Source: a virus
Length of the DNA stretch: 21,176 nt
Virus record (IMG/VR): IMGVR_UViG_3300008012_000240
Location: 1-21,176 of that record
Strand: one strand, 5' to 3'
Positions 1 to 7,759 of this stretch are shown one piece after another. Position numbers and translations under genes: made by a program. The first letter of the stretch is position 1. The number at the start of each line of letters is the position of its first letter. The notes beneath the pieces were generated by a model. That model was given only the letters and a program-made list of their open reading frames with translations, did not search any database and was not told where the DNA came from.

Positions 1-172
1 TGATAGACACAGACAAACCTGTATCCGCAAAACTTGTCGTAGAATTTGATACCGCAGTAGTAAGTCTGCCCTCAACAACCTGCAACACAGATCCACTAGG
101 AAGCTGAAGGTTAGGCGCACTGATCTTACTCTGGAGATTCGGGGCGATGTTGTCTACATAGAGTGTTGTCAT
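1..172 (-). CDS. Tail-fibre-like protein, partial (C-terminus off the left edge)
   Basis: This frame opens with ATG at 172 and stays open to the window edge, giving the first 57 residues (MTTLYVDNIAPNLQSK...). The ATG overlaps the stop codon of the upstream gene (169-711) in an ATGA arrangement, so the two are translationally coupled. Residues 25-57 (SGSVLQVV... through TGLSVSI) align by eye with residues 38-70 of the 169-711 product (AGTVLQVF... through GLTVDI), so the two are tandem paralogues. The SG-VLQV/ST-rich style is common in marine phage fibre and appendage proteins, so a virion surface role is inferred. No catalytic motif or membrane segment is visible. It is the most distal gene of the leftward late operon that can be seen here. 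Confidence 0.7.
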   Translation of the reverse strand, partial: MTTLYVDNIAPNLQSKISAPNLQLPSGSVLQVVEGRLTTAVSNSTTSFADTGLSVSI

Positions 173-711
173 CCTGCGATCTCCATTGCACAAATTGATG
201 ATGCCGCACCATTTACCTGCGCTCTTACTACGTCATTGTTACTTGAAGCTTTAAACTCTACATAATATGTACACTGGCTTGTTGTAGAAGGTGAATCATA
301 ATAGGTAAACCCTGTGCCTCCAATGCCGATTGAAGATGTGTTCGCCGTATACAAAGCCCCATCTGTAAACTTATCTAAATCAACAACTGTCCCACCAATG
401 TCTCTTACTAAAAACGATTGCATATATACGTCGCTTGTTTGTTTTAACAGTCCGTTGTGATTGACAATTATCAATATTTTATTAGAAGTAGAGCTAGGAG
501 TAATATCAACAGTCAACCCAGATGCAATTCGTGTTGTGCTACTGCGATCCACTTGCGTGTCGTAAATCTGATGAAATACCTGCAACACCGTACCCGCAGG
601 AGGAGTCCACGCATCAATGTCCAACGTCTGCCCAGACGGGATAATCACCTTGTTCGCATTGGCCCCGCTAGTTGGCCCTTTGAGTGTTTGTACTATGAGT
701 TCACTTGCCAT
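169..711 (-). CDS. Tail-fibre/appendage-like structural protein
   Basis: This 180-residue protein is rich in Ser, Thr, Gly and Val and begins MASELIVQTLKGPTSGANAN. It has an N-terminal IIPSGQTLDI segment, a PAGTVLQV motif and a GLTVDITPSSTSNKILI motif. That combination is known from many marine phage tail-fibre or decoration proteins and usually forms a beta-rich knob. The ATG at 711 lies 1 nt after the stop of the 713-901 gene, and its own stop overlaps the ATG of the next paralogue, so the whole set is one polycistronic fibre cluster. I infer a receptor-binding or appendage role from context. The exact structural role is not determined, and a minor capsid decoration protein is an alternative. 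Confidence 0.65.
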   Translation of the reverse strand: MASELIVQTLKGPTSGANANKVIIPSGQTLDIDAWTPPAGTVLQVFHQIYDTQVDRSSTTRIASGLTVDITPSSTSNKILIIVNHNGLLKQTSDVYMQSFLVRDIGGTVVDLDKFTDGALYTANTSSIGIGGTGFTYYDSPSTTSQCTYYVEFKASSNNDVVRAQVNGAASSICAMEIAG

Positions 712-712
712 A

Positions 713-901
713 TCAGAGTACCGTCAGAGTCCCGTTTACTGTGATTGTTTGATTGACCGTCACAGGCCCGACAATAGCCGCATTGTCGCCGCTAGGGATT
801 GTAATGGCTGTGTCAACGCTGTTGTCATTAGAGAAGTAACCTAGTTCCATTTTATTGTCTGGAGCTTGAATACCTGTCGTACCGTTAATCGTTACTGCCA
901 T
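713..901 (-). CDS. Small fibre-module protein (62 aa)
   Basis: I chose the ATG at 901 (MAVTINGTTGIQAPDNK...) because it sits 1 nt after the stop of the long fibre gene. The upstream in-frame ATG at 976 would lie entirely inside that gene. The N-terminus (AVTINGTTGI) resembles the opening of many phage fibre proteins. The C-terminus (TAITIPSGDNAAIVGPVTV...NGTLTVL) matches by eye the C-terminus of the 903-2081 product (YTITSGNNMVSAGPITI...SRWVVV). It therefore looks like a free-standing copy of the C-terminal module of the long fibre. A role as an accessory fibre or tip subunit is inferred. No enzymatic motif is seen. It could instead be a decayed fragment, but the clean start and stop and the 1-nt spacing favour a real gene. 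Confidence 0.6.
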   Translation of the reverse strand: MAVTINGTTGIQAPDNKMELGYFSNDNSVDTAITIPSGDNAAIVGPVTVNQTITVNGTLTVL

Positions 902-902
902 C

Positions 903-2081
903 TTACACCACCACCCATCTTGATCCTGTTGGTACTGTGACTGTGTAGCCTGTATCAATCGTGATTGGCCCTGCACTTACCATGTTGTTACCTGAAGTTA
1001 TTGTGTAGTTTTCTGCTACTGTAACTTGATTCTCCCAACCTACAACGGCTGTGTTGCCACCTGCTGTACCCGGCTCAAACGATGATGTGCCTGAGTTGTA
1101 CACGATGGTCTGACCGTTAGTAATGCCAGAGGTTGATACGTCTGTAAGGTCATTGAGAGCCGCTACAGTAGATGCATCAGCAAACGACAGTGTACCTGCG
1201 CCGTTAGTTGTCAGTACCTGACCGTTAGTACCATCAGTTACATTGATCTCTGTGATACCTACAGAGTTAGCGGCAATAGATGTGAGATAAGACTGGAGGT
1301 CACTAATCTGGCTCTCTGTGATCGACAGTGCCGCCTGATGTTGTGTAACAGAAGACTGTGTGATGTTAGCGTCTGGTACGTTAGCCCAAGTGACCGCTGT
1401 TGATAAATCGTTAGTCTCTGTGAAGCTAGTCAGATAGCCTGCTGTACTGTGATCGCCCCAACCGTATGCTGTGTCCCACTGTGTTTGTTTTGCAGTAGTA
1501 GGAATTGCATAGCCTGTGTCGTATGCAAACGCAAGAGTACCTGATGATGTAATAGGGCTACCGCTTATTGTAAGGCCCGTAGGGACGGTTGCGGCTACAC
1601 TGGTTACCGTACCACTACCTGTACCATCAGCACCTCTTAGATCGCCTGTAACAAAGCCTAAGCCATCATCTGATGTAAATGTAACAACACCAGTGGATGC
1701 ATTGTAACTACCGCCTGTAAAGCCATCACCTTGTGGCCCTTGTGGGCCTGTAGCTCCAGTGGCTCCTGTGGCTCCGGTAGCACCTGTGGCTCCAGTAGCT
1801 CCGGTAGCTCCAGTGGCTCCTGTAGGGATTCCAAAAGCAATAGAAGGATCGCCACTAACGTAAGTGACTGTTGCACTGGCCCCTTCTGCAAGGTCAGTTG
1901 CGGATACTGTGAGAGTGTTGCCAAAGTCTAGTGTAGCATCTCTGGCGGCTTCTGCGGCGGCTTGGGCGGCTTCTGCTTCATCTGCTGAAGCGGCGGCGGC
2001 TACGGCCTGTGCTGTTACTTCAGTAACCGTAGCGTCAGTTGTAGAATCACCTGCACCACCAATACCACGAAAGATAGCCAT
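903..2081 (-). CDS. Collagen-like phage tail fibre
   Basis: This 392-residue protein starts at ATG 2081, preceded by GGAGAG. Residues about 20-50 are Ala/Glu-rich (AQAVAAAASADEAEAAQAAAE) and predicted helical or coiled coil. Residues about 86-118 form an uninterrupted collagen-like Gly-Ala-Thr run ending GPQGPQGDG, which usually trimerises fibres. Then come a TETNDLSTAVTWANVPDANI segment, SITESQISDLQSYL, and LNDLTDVST, all standard repeats of phage side-tail fibres. The C-terminus ends in a beta-type TVTVPTGSRWVVV module that is repeated in the next gene. It lies directly downstream of the capsid terminator and is read with three smaller fibre-like genes. It most likely forms a trimeric host-recognition fibre, with the N-terminus anchoring to the tail. 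Confidence 0.8.
   Translation of the reverse strand: MAIFRGIGGAGDSTTDATVTEVTAQAVAAAASADEAEAAQAAAEAARDATLDFGNTLTVSATDLAEGASATVTYVSGDPSIAFGIPTGATGATGATGATGATGATGATGATGPQGPQGDGFTGGSYNASTGVVTFTSDDGLGFVTGDLRGADGTGSGTVTSVAATVPTGLTISGSPITSSGTLAFAYDTGYAIPTTAKQTQWDTAYGWGDHSTAGYLTSFTETNDLSTAVTWANVPDANITQSSVTQHQAALSITESQISDLQSYLTSIAANSVGITEINVTDGTNGQVLTTNGAGTLSFADASTVAALNDLTDVSTSGITNGQTIVYNSGTSSFEPGTAGGNTAVVGWENQVTVAENYTITSGNNMVSAGPITIDTGYTVTVPTGSRWVVV
1750..1821 (+). repeat. 9-bp tandem repeat coding the collagen-like run
   Basis: Eight consecutive 9-nt units of the form GTRGCWCCN (for example GTAGCTCCA, GTGGCTCCT) are read on the minus strand as Gly-Ala-Thr triplets. The units are near-identical at the DNA level, beyond what the amino-acid repeat requires. 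That would allow slippage to change fibre length. Confidence 0.85.
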
Positions 2082-2096
2082 TACACTCTCCAGTTA

Positions 2097-2127
2097 GAAA
2101 TAAGAAAGGGGGTCATTGCGACCCCCT
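2097..2127 (-). terminator. Rho-independent terminator after the capsid gene
   Basis: On the minus strand, 7 nt past the capsid stop codon, an 8-bp perfect stem (AGGGGGTC / GACCCCCT, positions 2107-2127) with a 5-nt loop is followed by the T-rich run TTCTTATTTC. This is a classical intrinsic terminator for leftward transcripts. The fibre genes start just beyond it, so termination is probably partial and sets a high ratio of capsid to fibre mRNA. Confidence 0.8.
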
Positions 2128-2134
2128 AGATTGC

Positions 2135-3073
2135 TTAGGCGTTGAAGATCAAAGCTAAAGCAGACTCAGGACGTAACACCTTGACACCGTAGAGAGTGTC
2201 TGCAGTGAACAAGTCACCAAGGTATTCTTGCTTGTACTGAGTTTGAGTACGCACACCCATTTGCTCTGCAAATACCGCAAAGTCTTTATGACCCAGGATA
2301 CCTGCTTTCAAGTCACCACCGGCGGCGTTGTTAGCCGCAGTTTCAATGACAGGGCAGTTTGTAGAAACATAAATTTGGATACCGTAAAGGCTACCAATGT
2401 TTCCGTTAACTGTAGGTGTACCAGACACAAAGTCTGAAGAGTTGTAACGAGTGATACCACGAATGGTTTCAACAACTGATGGAGGAACAACAAGGAAGCG
2501 TCCGTCCATAGGAACGTCAGCATCATCAAGTTCTTTGATTGCGGCACGGAAGCCATCATCAGAGAATACATCAGCCGCCGCTACAGTGTCAACAGCATAA
2601 GCTGTTAAGTCTGTAGATGCATCCATGTAGTATGCATTGCTGTGAACCCAGTCTGCACCATCAGAGTCACCCAAAGACTTACCCAATGCAAACAGATCAG
2701 TATCAACCTGCTTTGCAAGAGCATAGCCTGCATCTTGAGTGTAGAACTGACGCAGTGAGGCAAGAGCCTGTACGTCTGTAATGTCTTCAATGAGACGTGA
2801 GTATTCGTAGTGTTGATCTACGCTTACTTGTACTTCTGACTCAGTAGCCGCAATCAGTGTTACCTGAGTTTCAGCAGACTTAGCAGATGCACTGCCACGA
2901 GTAGGCTTAGGGATGTGAATAGTATCACCCTTCTTGCCCGTCATTGGCATACGGTTTACAAGATTAGCAAGTACGAGTGAGTTCTCGTATGCCGCGATAA
3001 TTTCATCAGACCAGATTTCTGGGATGAAAGTTGCACCAGTAGTATTGGTGACATGGTTAGTACCAAGTGCCAT
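2135..3073 (-). CDS. Major capsid protein
   Basis: This 312-residue protein begins MALGTNHVTNTTGATFIPEIWSDE. The N-terminus (FIPEIWSDEI...YENSLVLANLVNR), the DTIHIPKPTRGSASAKSA segment and the central helix-rich region (QHYEYSRLIEDITDVQA, then RQFYTQDAGYALAKQVD) match the pattern of major capsid proteins of podovirus-like phages, which adopt the HK97 fold. It follows the scaffold gene, with AAGGAG 8-9 nt before its ATG, and is followed by a strong terminator, as is usual for the most abundant virion protein. There is no cleavage-site signature or protease domain, so assembly through the separate scaffold protein is likely. The assignment rests on family resemblance and on position between scaffold and fibres. 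Confidence 0.87.
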   Translation of the reverse strand: MALGTNHVTNTTGATFIPEIWSDEIIAAYENSLVLANLVNRMPMTGKKGDTIHIPKPTRGSASAKSAETQVTLIAATESEVQVSVDQHYEYSRLIEDITDVQALASLRQFYTQDAGYALAKQVDTDLFALGKSLGDSDGADWVHSNAYYMDASTDLTAYAVDTVAAADVFSDDGFRAAIKELDDADVPMDGRFLVVPPSVVETIRGITRYNSSDFVSGTPTVNGNIGSLYGIQIYVSTNCPVIETAANNAAGGDLKAGILGHKDFAVFAEQMGVRTQTQYKQEYLGDLFTADTLYGVKVLRPESALALIFNA

Positions 3074-3091
3074 GATTCTAGCTCCTTAACG

Positions 3092-3895
3092 CTATTTGAC
3101 ACGACCCTCTGCGTAAGCCGCCATAATTTCTGGCTGTAGCTGTTGATAACGCTTTGGATCATCTTTCATAAGTTTAATAATATCAGCACGACGATAGACT
3201 TTTCGACTAGGGGCTTCCCCGCTACCAGATGCACCGCCTGTTGAAGCCGCTTTCAGTTGACGCTTACGGTCTTCTTCCTGCACTTTAGCTGTTTCTACCA
3301 CCATGTTTTGACGTTCTTTCCACGTAGTGATTAGTTCGTCTGCGCTGTCAAAATCAAATTGTTTATCCGCACGTTCATATAATTCTGCACGTACCTTTGA
3401 TTTTCCTACCCAATCCTGGAACTTGTCGTCTTGGACGATTTGTATAAAGTCTGGGTGACTGCTTTGCAACTTGGCTAAGATTTGCTGTTGCTTCATAGCC
3501 ATTGTCGTTTCCTCTGCTTGTTTAAGCGTTGGATGATTTTCAATGGCTTTGGCTATTGCTTTTTCTGGTTCGGAGAAAAAGTCAATTTCTTCGTCTTGTT
3601 GTTGTTGTGGGCGACTGGCCGCTTCAATCTGTGACTTAACGAAATCATCGACAATCTTGCGTAGTTCACCTACTTCTGAGCTTTGACGGCCTAGTAGCTT
3701 TTCAGCTTCCTGATGCATCTGGACAATATCTTTTAATTCCTTGCCTCGATACTTTTCAGGTATGTCGTCTTCGACTTCAGGTTGTGGGGTTGGCTCTTCG
3801 GGAGCTTCCTCTACCTGTTCTTGTTGCTCATCTAAAGTAGCAAACTCTTCGCTTTCTTGTTGATCTTCGGGTACACGATCAATTAGTTGTGCCAT
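3092..3895 (-). CDS. Capsid assembly scaffolding protein
   Basis: This 267-residue protein is highly charged. It begins MAQLIDRVPEDQQESEEFAT and has an acidic, Glu/Gln/Pro-rich disordered N-terminus (about residues 8-45). The segment PEKYRGKELKDIVQMHQEAEKL, continuing into a predicted coiled coil, is typical of podovirus scaffolding proteins. The C-terminus is basic (RKVYRRADIIKLMKDDPKRY...EGRVK) and in known scaffolds such as P22 and T7 gp9 this end contacts the coat protein. It lies directly upstream of the capsid gene with 18 nt between. A GGAG ribosome site lies 9 nt before the ATG. It should direct procapsid formation and then leave the head. No protease motif is seen. Confidence 0.85.
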   Translation of the reverse strand: MAQLIDRVPEDQQESEEFATLDEQQEQVEEAPEEPTPQPEVEDDIPEKYRGKELKDIVQMHQEAEKLLGRQSSEVGELRKIVDDFVKSQIEAASRPQQQQDEEIDFFSEPEKAIAKAIENHPTLKQAEETTMAMKQQQILAKLQSSHPDFIQIVQDDKFQDWVGKSKVRAELYERADKQFDFDSADELITTWKERQNMVVETAKVQEEDRKRQLKAASTGGASGSGEAPSRKVYRRADIIKLMKDDPKRYQQLQPEIMAAYAEGRVK

Positions 3896-3933
3896 ATTCT
3901 TAAACTCCGTGCCGTAGCATTATGGATAAATTT

Positions 3934-4140
3934 TTACTTGGCGGCTCTCTCGTGATCCCTTGCCCACCGATCATCAGCATCGGGCCAACCCGTGCCAACA
4001 AAATGTGAAGATACACTTGAGATTATCCGCTGTGCGGTGTCCCCACATTCCGGACAAGTAGCAAACGCATCAGAGCTATCTACCCATTGTTCTTCAATGT
4101 GTGAACATTTTGTACACTTGAAATCAAAGCGTCTAATCAT
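3934..4140 (-). CDS. FmdB-like zinc-ribbon protein
   Basis: I chose the ATG at 4140 because GGAGG sits 6 nt upstream; an in-frame ATG at 4158 lacks such a site. The product is 68 residues. Cys9-x2-Cys12 (FKCTKC) and Cys29-x2-Cys32 (CPECGD) form a four-cysteine zinc ribbon, and the following AQRIISSVSSHF matches the FmdB/regulatory-protein zinc-ribbon pattern found in bacteria and some phages. The C-terminus is WARDHERAAK. It overlaps the end of the upstream gene by 8 nt and precedes the scaffold, so it is expressed with the head genes. The family has no proven biochemical function. A role in nucleic-acid binding or late regulation is inference. Confidence 0.72.
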   Translation of the reverse strand: MIRRFDFKCTKCSHIEEQWVDSSDAFATCPECGDTAQRIISSVSSHFVGTGWPDADDRWARDHERAAK

Positions 4141-4366
4141 CAGACGCCTCCATATCAAATGCGTTTTTTATTCCTGCTTCAAAGTGAACTACATTTAACA
4201 ATGTGTGTCTTCTACCTTGGAGAAGGAATAATTCTCTTTGATCTTTGATCTCATCAATGTTATGAGACTCTAAAGATTCTTTACTTTCTTGTACAAATTG
4301 TTTCCACCCTGGATGGAGAAACAAGTCAAGATAGTTTTCATAATACACTTCATCTTCTTTGGTCAA
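4133..4366 (-). CDS. Small phage protein of unknown function, TTG start
   Basis: This 77-residue acidic protein reads MTKEDEVYYENYLDLFLHPG at its start. The start codon is TTG at 4366, supported by AAGGAG 6 nt upstream; the nearby ATG in another frame hits a stop after two codons. The sequence LHPGWKQFVQE suggests a small helical phage protein of the kind often found between portal and scaffold genes, but I do not recognise a defined family. It is the first gene after the consensus promoter at 4406-4434. It is therefore transcribed with the zinc ribbon, scaffold and capsid genes, which implies a head-morphogenesis or late role. Confidence 0.7.
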   Translation of the reverse strand: MTKEDEVYYENYLDLFLHPGWKQFVQESKESLESHNIDEIKDQRELFLLQGRRHTLLNVVHFEAGIKNAFDMEASDD

Positions 4367-4405
4367 AGCATTCTCCTTATGTTCGGTGCTTTGAATATAC
4401 TAAAT

Positions 4406-4434
4406 ATTATAGCATACTTTTTAGAAAATGTCAA
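4406..4434 (-). promoter_or_regulatory. Consensus sigma70 promoter of the capsid sub-operon
   Basis: On the minus strand TTGACA (4434-4429) and TATAAT (4411-4406) are separated by exactly 17 bp. TGC precedes the -10 hexamer, making it an extended -10. The predicted start is near 4399, about 33 nt before the TTG start at 4366. The -35 box overlaps the TGA stop codon of the 48-residue gene. Confidence 0.85.
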
Positions 4435-4577
4435 GCCTCTGCAGGCTCTTTCGTTATTGTTTTCTTTGGTGTTGGCTTTGATCCTGCTTGTTCAAGCTTA
4501 GTTAGTCTCTCGTCCAACTTAGCAAGAATGGCATTCACTTGTGTTAGAATGTTATCCACGTCTTGTTTTGTTACCAT
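4431..4577 (-). CDS. Small coiled-coil protein downstream of portal (48 aa)
   Basis: The ATG at 4577 lies 1 nt after the portal stop, with GAGAGGA as ribosome site in the portal's last codons. The product begins MVTKQDVDNILTQVNAILAK. Residues 5-32 show a heptad pattern (VDNILTQVNAILAKLDERL), indicating a short coiled coil. The tail is basic then acidic (KPTPKKTITKEPAEA). Small coiled-coil genes in this place occur in other podovirus-like phages, but I know of no assigned function. It could be an oligomeric minor head or assembly factor. Its stop codon lies inside the -35 box of the next promoter. Confidence 0.7.
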   Translation of the reverse strand: MVTKQDVDNILTQVNAILAKLDERLTKLEQAGSKPTPKKTITKEPAEA

Positions 4578-4578
4578 A

Positions 4579-6504
4579 TTATCCTCTCATTTGCATTTCA
4601 ACAATGTCTTCTTTCGTTTCAATGTCGCGTTGCTTTAATGCTAGCTCTGCTAGTTTAGCTCTGCGTTCAAAGTCTTTTGTTTCTGCATCTGGCCCAATAT
4701 TCTTGAGCAATGCTTCTAGTCGTTTAGTTTCGCTATCCTCTGGTAGCAGTTGTGTCTCCACTTGATTCTGTTGTACACGAGAAACAATCTCTGCTGTTTG
4801 AGCTTGGATGTTCTCAACTGTAGCTTGCTTCTGAGCCATCTCCATTTCCATAGCCATCTGCTGTACTTGCTGTTGCTGTGGGTTAGGTTGATTAGCCTGA
4901 CGCAATCCTGCAATAACTTCTTCTCGATTGGACAAATTCATGTTATCAACAATAGATTCAATAAGCATTGGATACATTGGAGATTCAGGACTCATTGTTT
5001 GCAGAAGCTGTACAAGCTGTGTCACTTCATACTCACGAGCAATAATACCAAGTGAGCTTGAAGGTACAAACTTAAAGTCTTGTGCAGGGTAACGTTCTGG
5101 ATCAAACTGCATATAACGATGTGCAATCTTTGTTACCATCGGTAGTAGGAATGCTTCTTGGAAGTTAATCAAAGTACGTTTGTGACGTTTGATAATAGCA
5201 CCTAACGACATGCTAATACCTGCCGCCGTGCTGTCTCCGTTAATAGAACCTGGAATACCTGCGGCATCAATTGCCCCAGTAGCCATCTGTACCATTCGTT
5301 GCAACTCTGCACCTTGATTAAACGTGACAGCATCAAGCTTACCAAAGTTAAGAGGCTGTAAGATTTCTGCAGGATTACCATTAGTCAGAATTGTCTTACC
5401 TGCTCTTACTTCCATCTTAGCACCACGAGGAAGCCTAGAAGCGTCTACAGCCATCATTGGATGTACAGTAAGTGCTAAGGCATCAATGCGAGCACGTAGT
5501 TCTGTATCAAGAGCTTTCTGTGCGTTGTATCCTTTTTCACAGATACCACGTCCCCAGAACCTACCAGGTACAACATCCCACGGGAATGCAACAACTGGGC
5601 GATCCTGCATCATGTATGGATTCATTTCAGCTTTGAGAATCACGCTTTCATTTGCAATGACAACCATTGCTTCAACATACTCTGTTGTTGCTTCATCGTC
5701 TTCAGGTTCATCAGTGCGATGCTCATTAAACAAATGACGAGGAACTAATCCATAATACTTTGTTAGACGTACTTTGTCATCTGTGTACATTGTGAGTTCT
5801 TGATCAGGCTCTAGGTCACTATCAACAGCAAACGTTTCAACAGAAACATCAGCATTGTAGATTCCTGCCTCCTGTGCCATAGTAACTTGATGTAGTGGCA
5901 CATACTCATCAATCGCTACACCTAATGCATCTTCAATGTTTGTAGCCACAGGATCAATCAAAAAGTTTTGTGGCATTACAGGCCGTAGTTTAAATACTGT
6001 ACGAGGCTTTGCCATAACACCAACAGCCTGCATATCTCCGTCCATCACAGGCTGTGTAGCAGGAGTAAACTCAATCTGTTCTTCAGCAATAATCTCGCCA
6101 ATACCTGTACCAAAGATTGCAGAGTTAAGAATACATTCTGCAATAGACTTACGTGCTGAAACAAACTTTAAGTCTTGATCAAGGTTTTGTCTAATAAACT
6201 GGACATCGGCATTGTCTTGATCCATCACATCATCTTTGATGTCAAACCACTTTCCACGTCCAAATGTAGCTTCCTCAACTTCTGCTACAGCAGACTCAAC
6301 TGCTTGTTGGAGAGCAGGACTAATTAACTTTGATCGTTCGCTGTGACGCAGGCTATCTTCCTTAGCCCAAATACCACGCCATAGTCTGTAGTATTCATCA
6401 AAGTTTTCTTGGTAGTTGGATTCAAAGTGATCACGCCACTGTTGGCACTTGTTAACTACCCAAGACTCTAAGCCTTGTTCGTTTTTAAAATCTTCGTATT
6501 CCAT
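4579..6504 (-). CDS. Portal (head-tail connector) protein
   Basis: This 641-residue protein begins MEYEDFKNEQGLESWVVNKC. The N-terminus (YYRLWRGIWAKEDSLRHSERSKLISPALQQAVESAVAEVEE) and the central WDVVPGRFWGRGICEKGYNAQKALDTELRARID region are characteristic of podovirus-type portals. The motif GSINGDSTAAGISMSLGAIIKRHKRTLINF corresponds to the stem/tunnel-loop region. Residues about 530-641 are Gln-rich and strongly helical, matching the C-terminal barrel seen in P22-type portals. It is larger than T7 gp8 (about 536 aa). It lies 1 nt after the large terminase, the usual neighbour. Twelve copies should form the ring through which DNA is packaged and ejected. AGGA precedes the ATG by 7 nt. Confidence 0.9.
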   Translation of the reverse strand: MEYEDFKNEQGLESWVVNKCQQWRDHFESNYQENFDEYYRLWRGIWAKEDSLRHSERSKLISPALQQAVESAVAEVEEATFGRGKWFDIKDDVMDQDNADVQFIRQNLDQDLKFVSARKSIAECILNSAIFGTGIGEIIAEEQIEFTPATQPVMDGDMQAVGVMAKPRTVFKLRPVMPQNFLIDPVATNIEDALGVAIDEYVPLHQVTMAQEAGIYNADVSVETFAVDSDLEPDQELTMYTDDKVRLTKYYGLVPRHLFNEHRTDEPEDDEATTEYVEAMVVIANESVILKAEMNPYMMQDRPVVAFPWDVVPGRFWGRGICEKGYNAQKALDTELRARIDALALTVHPMMAVDASRLPRGAKMEVRAGKTILTNGNPAEILQPLNFGKLDAVTFNQGAELQRMVQMATGAIDAAGIPGSINGDSTAAGISMSLGAIIKRHKRTLINFQEAFLLPMVTKIAHRYMQFDPERYPAQDFKFVPSSSLGIIAREYEVTQLVQLLQTMSPESPMYPMLIESIVDNMNLSNREEVIAGLRQANQPNPQQQQVQQMAMEMEMAQKQATVENIQAQTAEIVSRVQQNQVETQLLPEDSETKRLEALLKNIGPDAETKDFERRAKLAELALKQRDIETKEDIVEMQMRG

Positions 6505-6505
6505 G

Positions 6506-7759
6506 TTAGTATCCTGCTACGGGGTCTAAAAATTCAAAGTCATCTTCTTCAAAGTCATAATGGTAAGCAACCTTAGCCATTTGATCTATGTACGCTAACG
6601 CATCAACTAAGTCATCATGCACCAACGTATTAGGGAATTGGAACAGTTCGTCTAAGAATTGTGCATTCCACGCTCCTTCATTTAAAACTATCTGTCCATG
6701 TTCAAAGCGTCCTTGCAATGCCCAAACAACACGATCAGTTTTCTTTTTATTACCGTGTGTAAGTTCTTCTACTCTGAAGAATCTTTGATTTGATTTCATA
6801 ATATCTGTTAAGTACGGAAGCACTGCATTCTTCAACGCTCCTTTTTCAATCCCAACAGCTACAGGTTTGTAGTGGGCAACAGCATCAAAGATTTTTCTTG
6901 CTGTCTTCTTAACATCCCAACGTCCATGTACAATGTCTGCAACCCACCATCCATCTTCATTGGCTTTGACAACAGCAATAGCCGTTTGGTCTAGTCCTTT
7001 ATTCTTAGACTTCGTTGCATGTTCAACATCCGCAAAGCCTGCCAAGTCCACTGCAATATAATAATCGCCAAACTCAGGCTCTTCATTATCAAACTGTACC
7101 CAGTCTTCTTTAAAAATTTCACTACCAGATGCTTCAAAGCTTGCAAGGAATTCCTGTCTGAACGCATAGCTCGACATGGATTTTTTAGCTGTATCAATCT
7201 CGTCTGGATCAAGAAGCGGATTGTCATAAGATGTGAAGTGCCATGCTTTATAGCTTTCATCATCTCCCATATCAGCGTATGTATATAGCTCATAGAAGTG
7301 GTTACGCCCCATTGGTGTTCCAATAAATAAGGCTTCACCCTTTTGGTCAGCAAGCGCAGGACGTAGGATAGTTTCCCAAACACTGGGCTTCATATCCGCA
7401 TACTCGTCCATAACAAGGAACTTCAGGGAGACACCACGCATTGTCTCTGGCCTGTCAGCACCTTTTAAACTAATTGTTGTACCATTAATCAAAGTAATTT
7501 GGAGATTGTTAATATGACTCCCTTTGATTACTGGATGTGCAATTTCTAACAAGGTGCTCCACATAATATCCCGTGCTTGTCCCTGGGTAGGGGCTACATA
7601 GAATACATGACCACGTTCTGTTTGCAGAGCATAGATTACTAACAACCAAGCCGCTAGCCTTGATTTACCTGTTCGTCGGCCTGCGGCTACAATTTTAAAT
7701 CGTGTTGGATCTGAGAATACTTCCTGTTGCCACGGAAGCAGTTGAACATTAAGCTCCAC
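6506..7759 (-). CDS. terL: Terminase large subunit (packaging ATPase/nuclease)
   Basis: This 417-residue protein has both functional halves of TerL. Walker A is AAGRRTGKS (residues 25-33), and Walker B is LVMDEYAD (Asp118, Glu119). The RNase H-like nuclease shows Asp238 in YIAVDLAGF, a Glu in VGIEKGALKN near 307 and a distal Asp cluster in HDDLVDALAYID near 385. It pumps DNA through the portal and cuts the concatemer. The start is GTG at 7759; no in-frame ATG exists before the ATPase domain. It overlaps the LysM gene by 11 nt, implying coupling. The portal follows by 1 nt. The small subunit is not adjacent: it lies about 1.2 kb upstream beyond two cell-wall genes. Confidence 0.93.
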   Translation of the reverse strand: MELNVQLLPWQQEVFSDPTRFKIVAAGRRTGKSRLAAWLLVIYALQTERGHVFYVAPTQGQARDIMWSTLLEIAHPVIKGSHINNLQITLINGTTISLKGADRPETMRGVSLKFLVMDEYADMKPSVWETILRPALADQKGEALFIGTPMGRNHFYELYTYADMGDDESYKAWHFTSYDNPLLDPDEIDTAKKSMSSYAFRQEFLASFEASGSEIFKEDWVQFDNEEPEFGDYYIAVDLAGFADVEHATKSKNKGLDQTAIAVVKANEDGWWVADIVHGRWDVKKTARKIFDAVAHYKPVAVGIEKGALKNAVLPYLTDIMKSNQRFFRVEELTHGNKKKTDRVVWALQGRFEHGQIVLNEGAWNAQFLDELFQFPNTLVHDDLVDALAYIDQMAKVAYHYDFEEDDFEFLDPVAGY

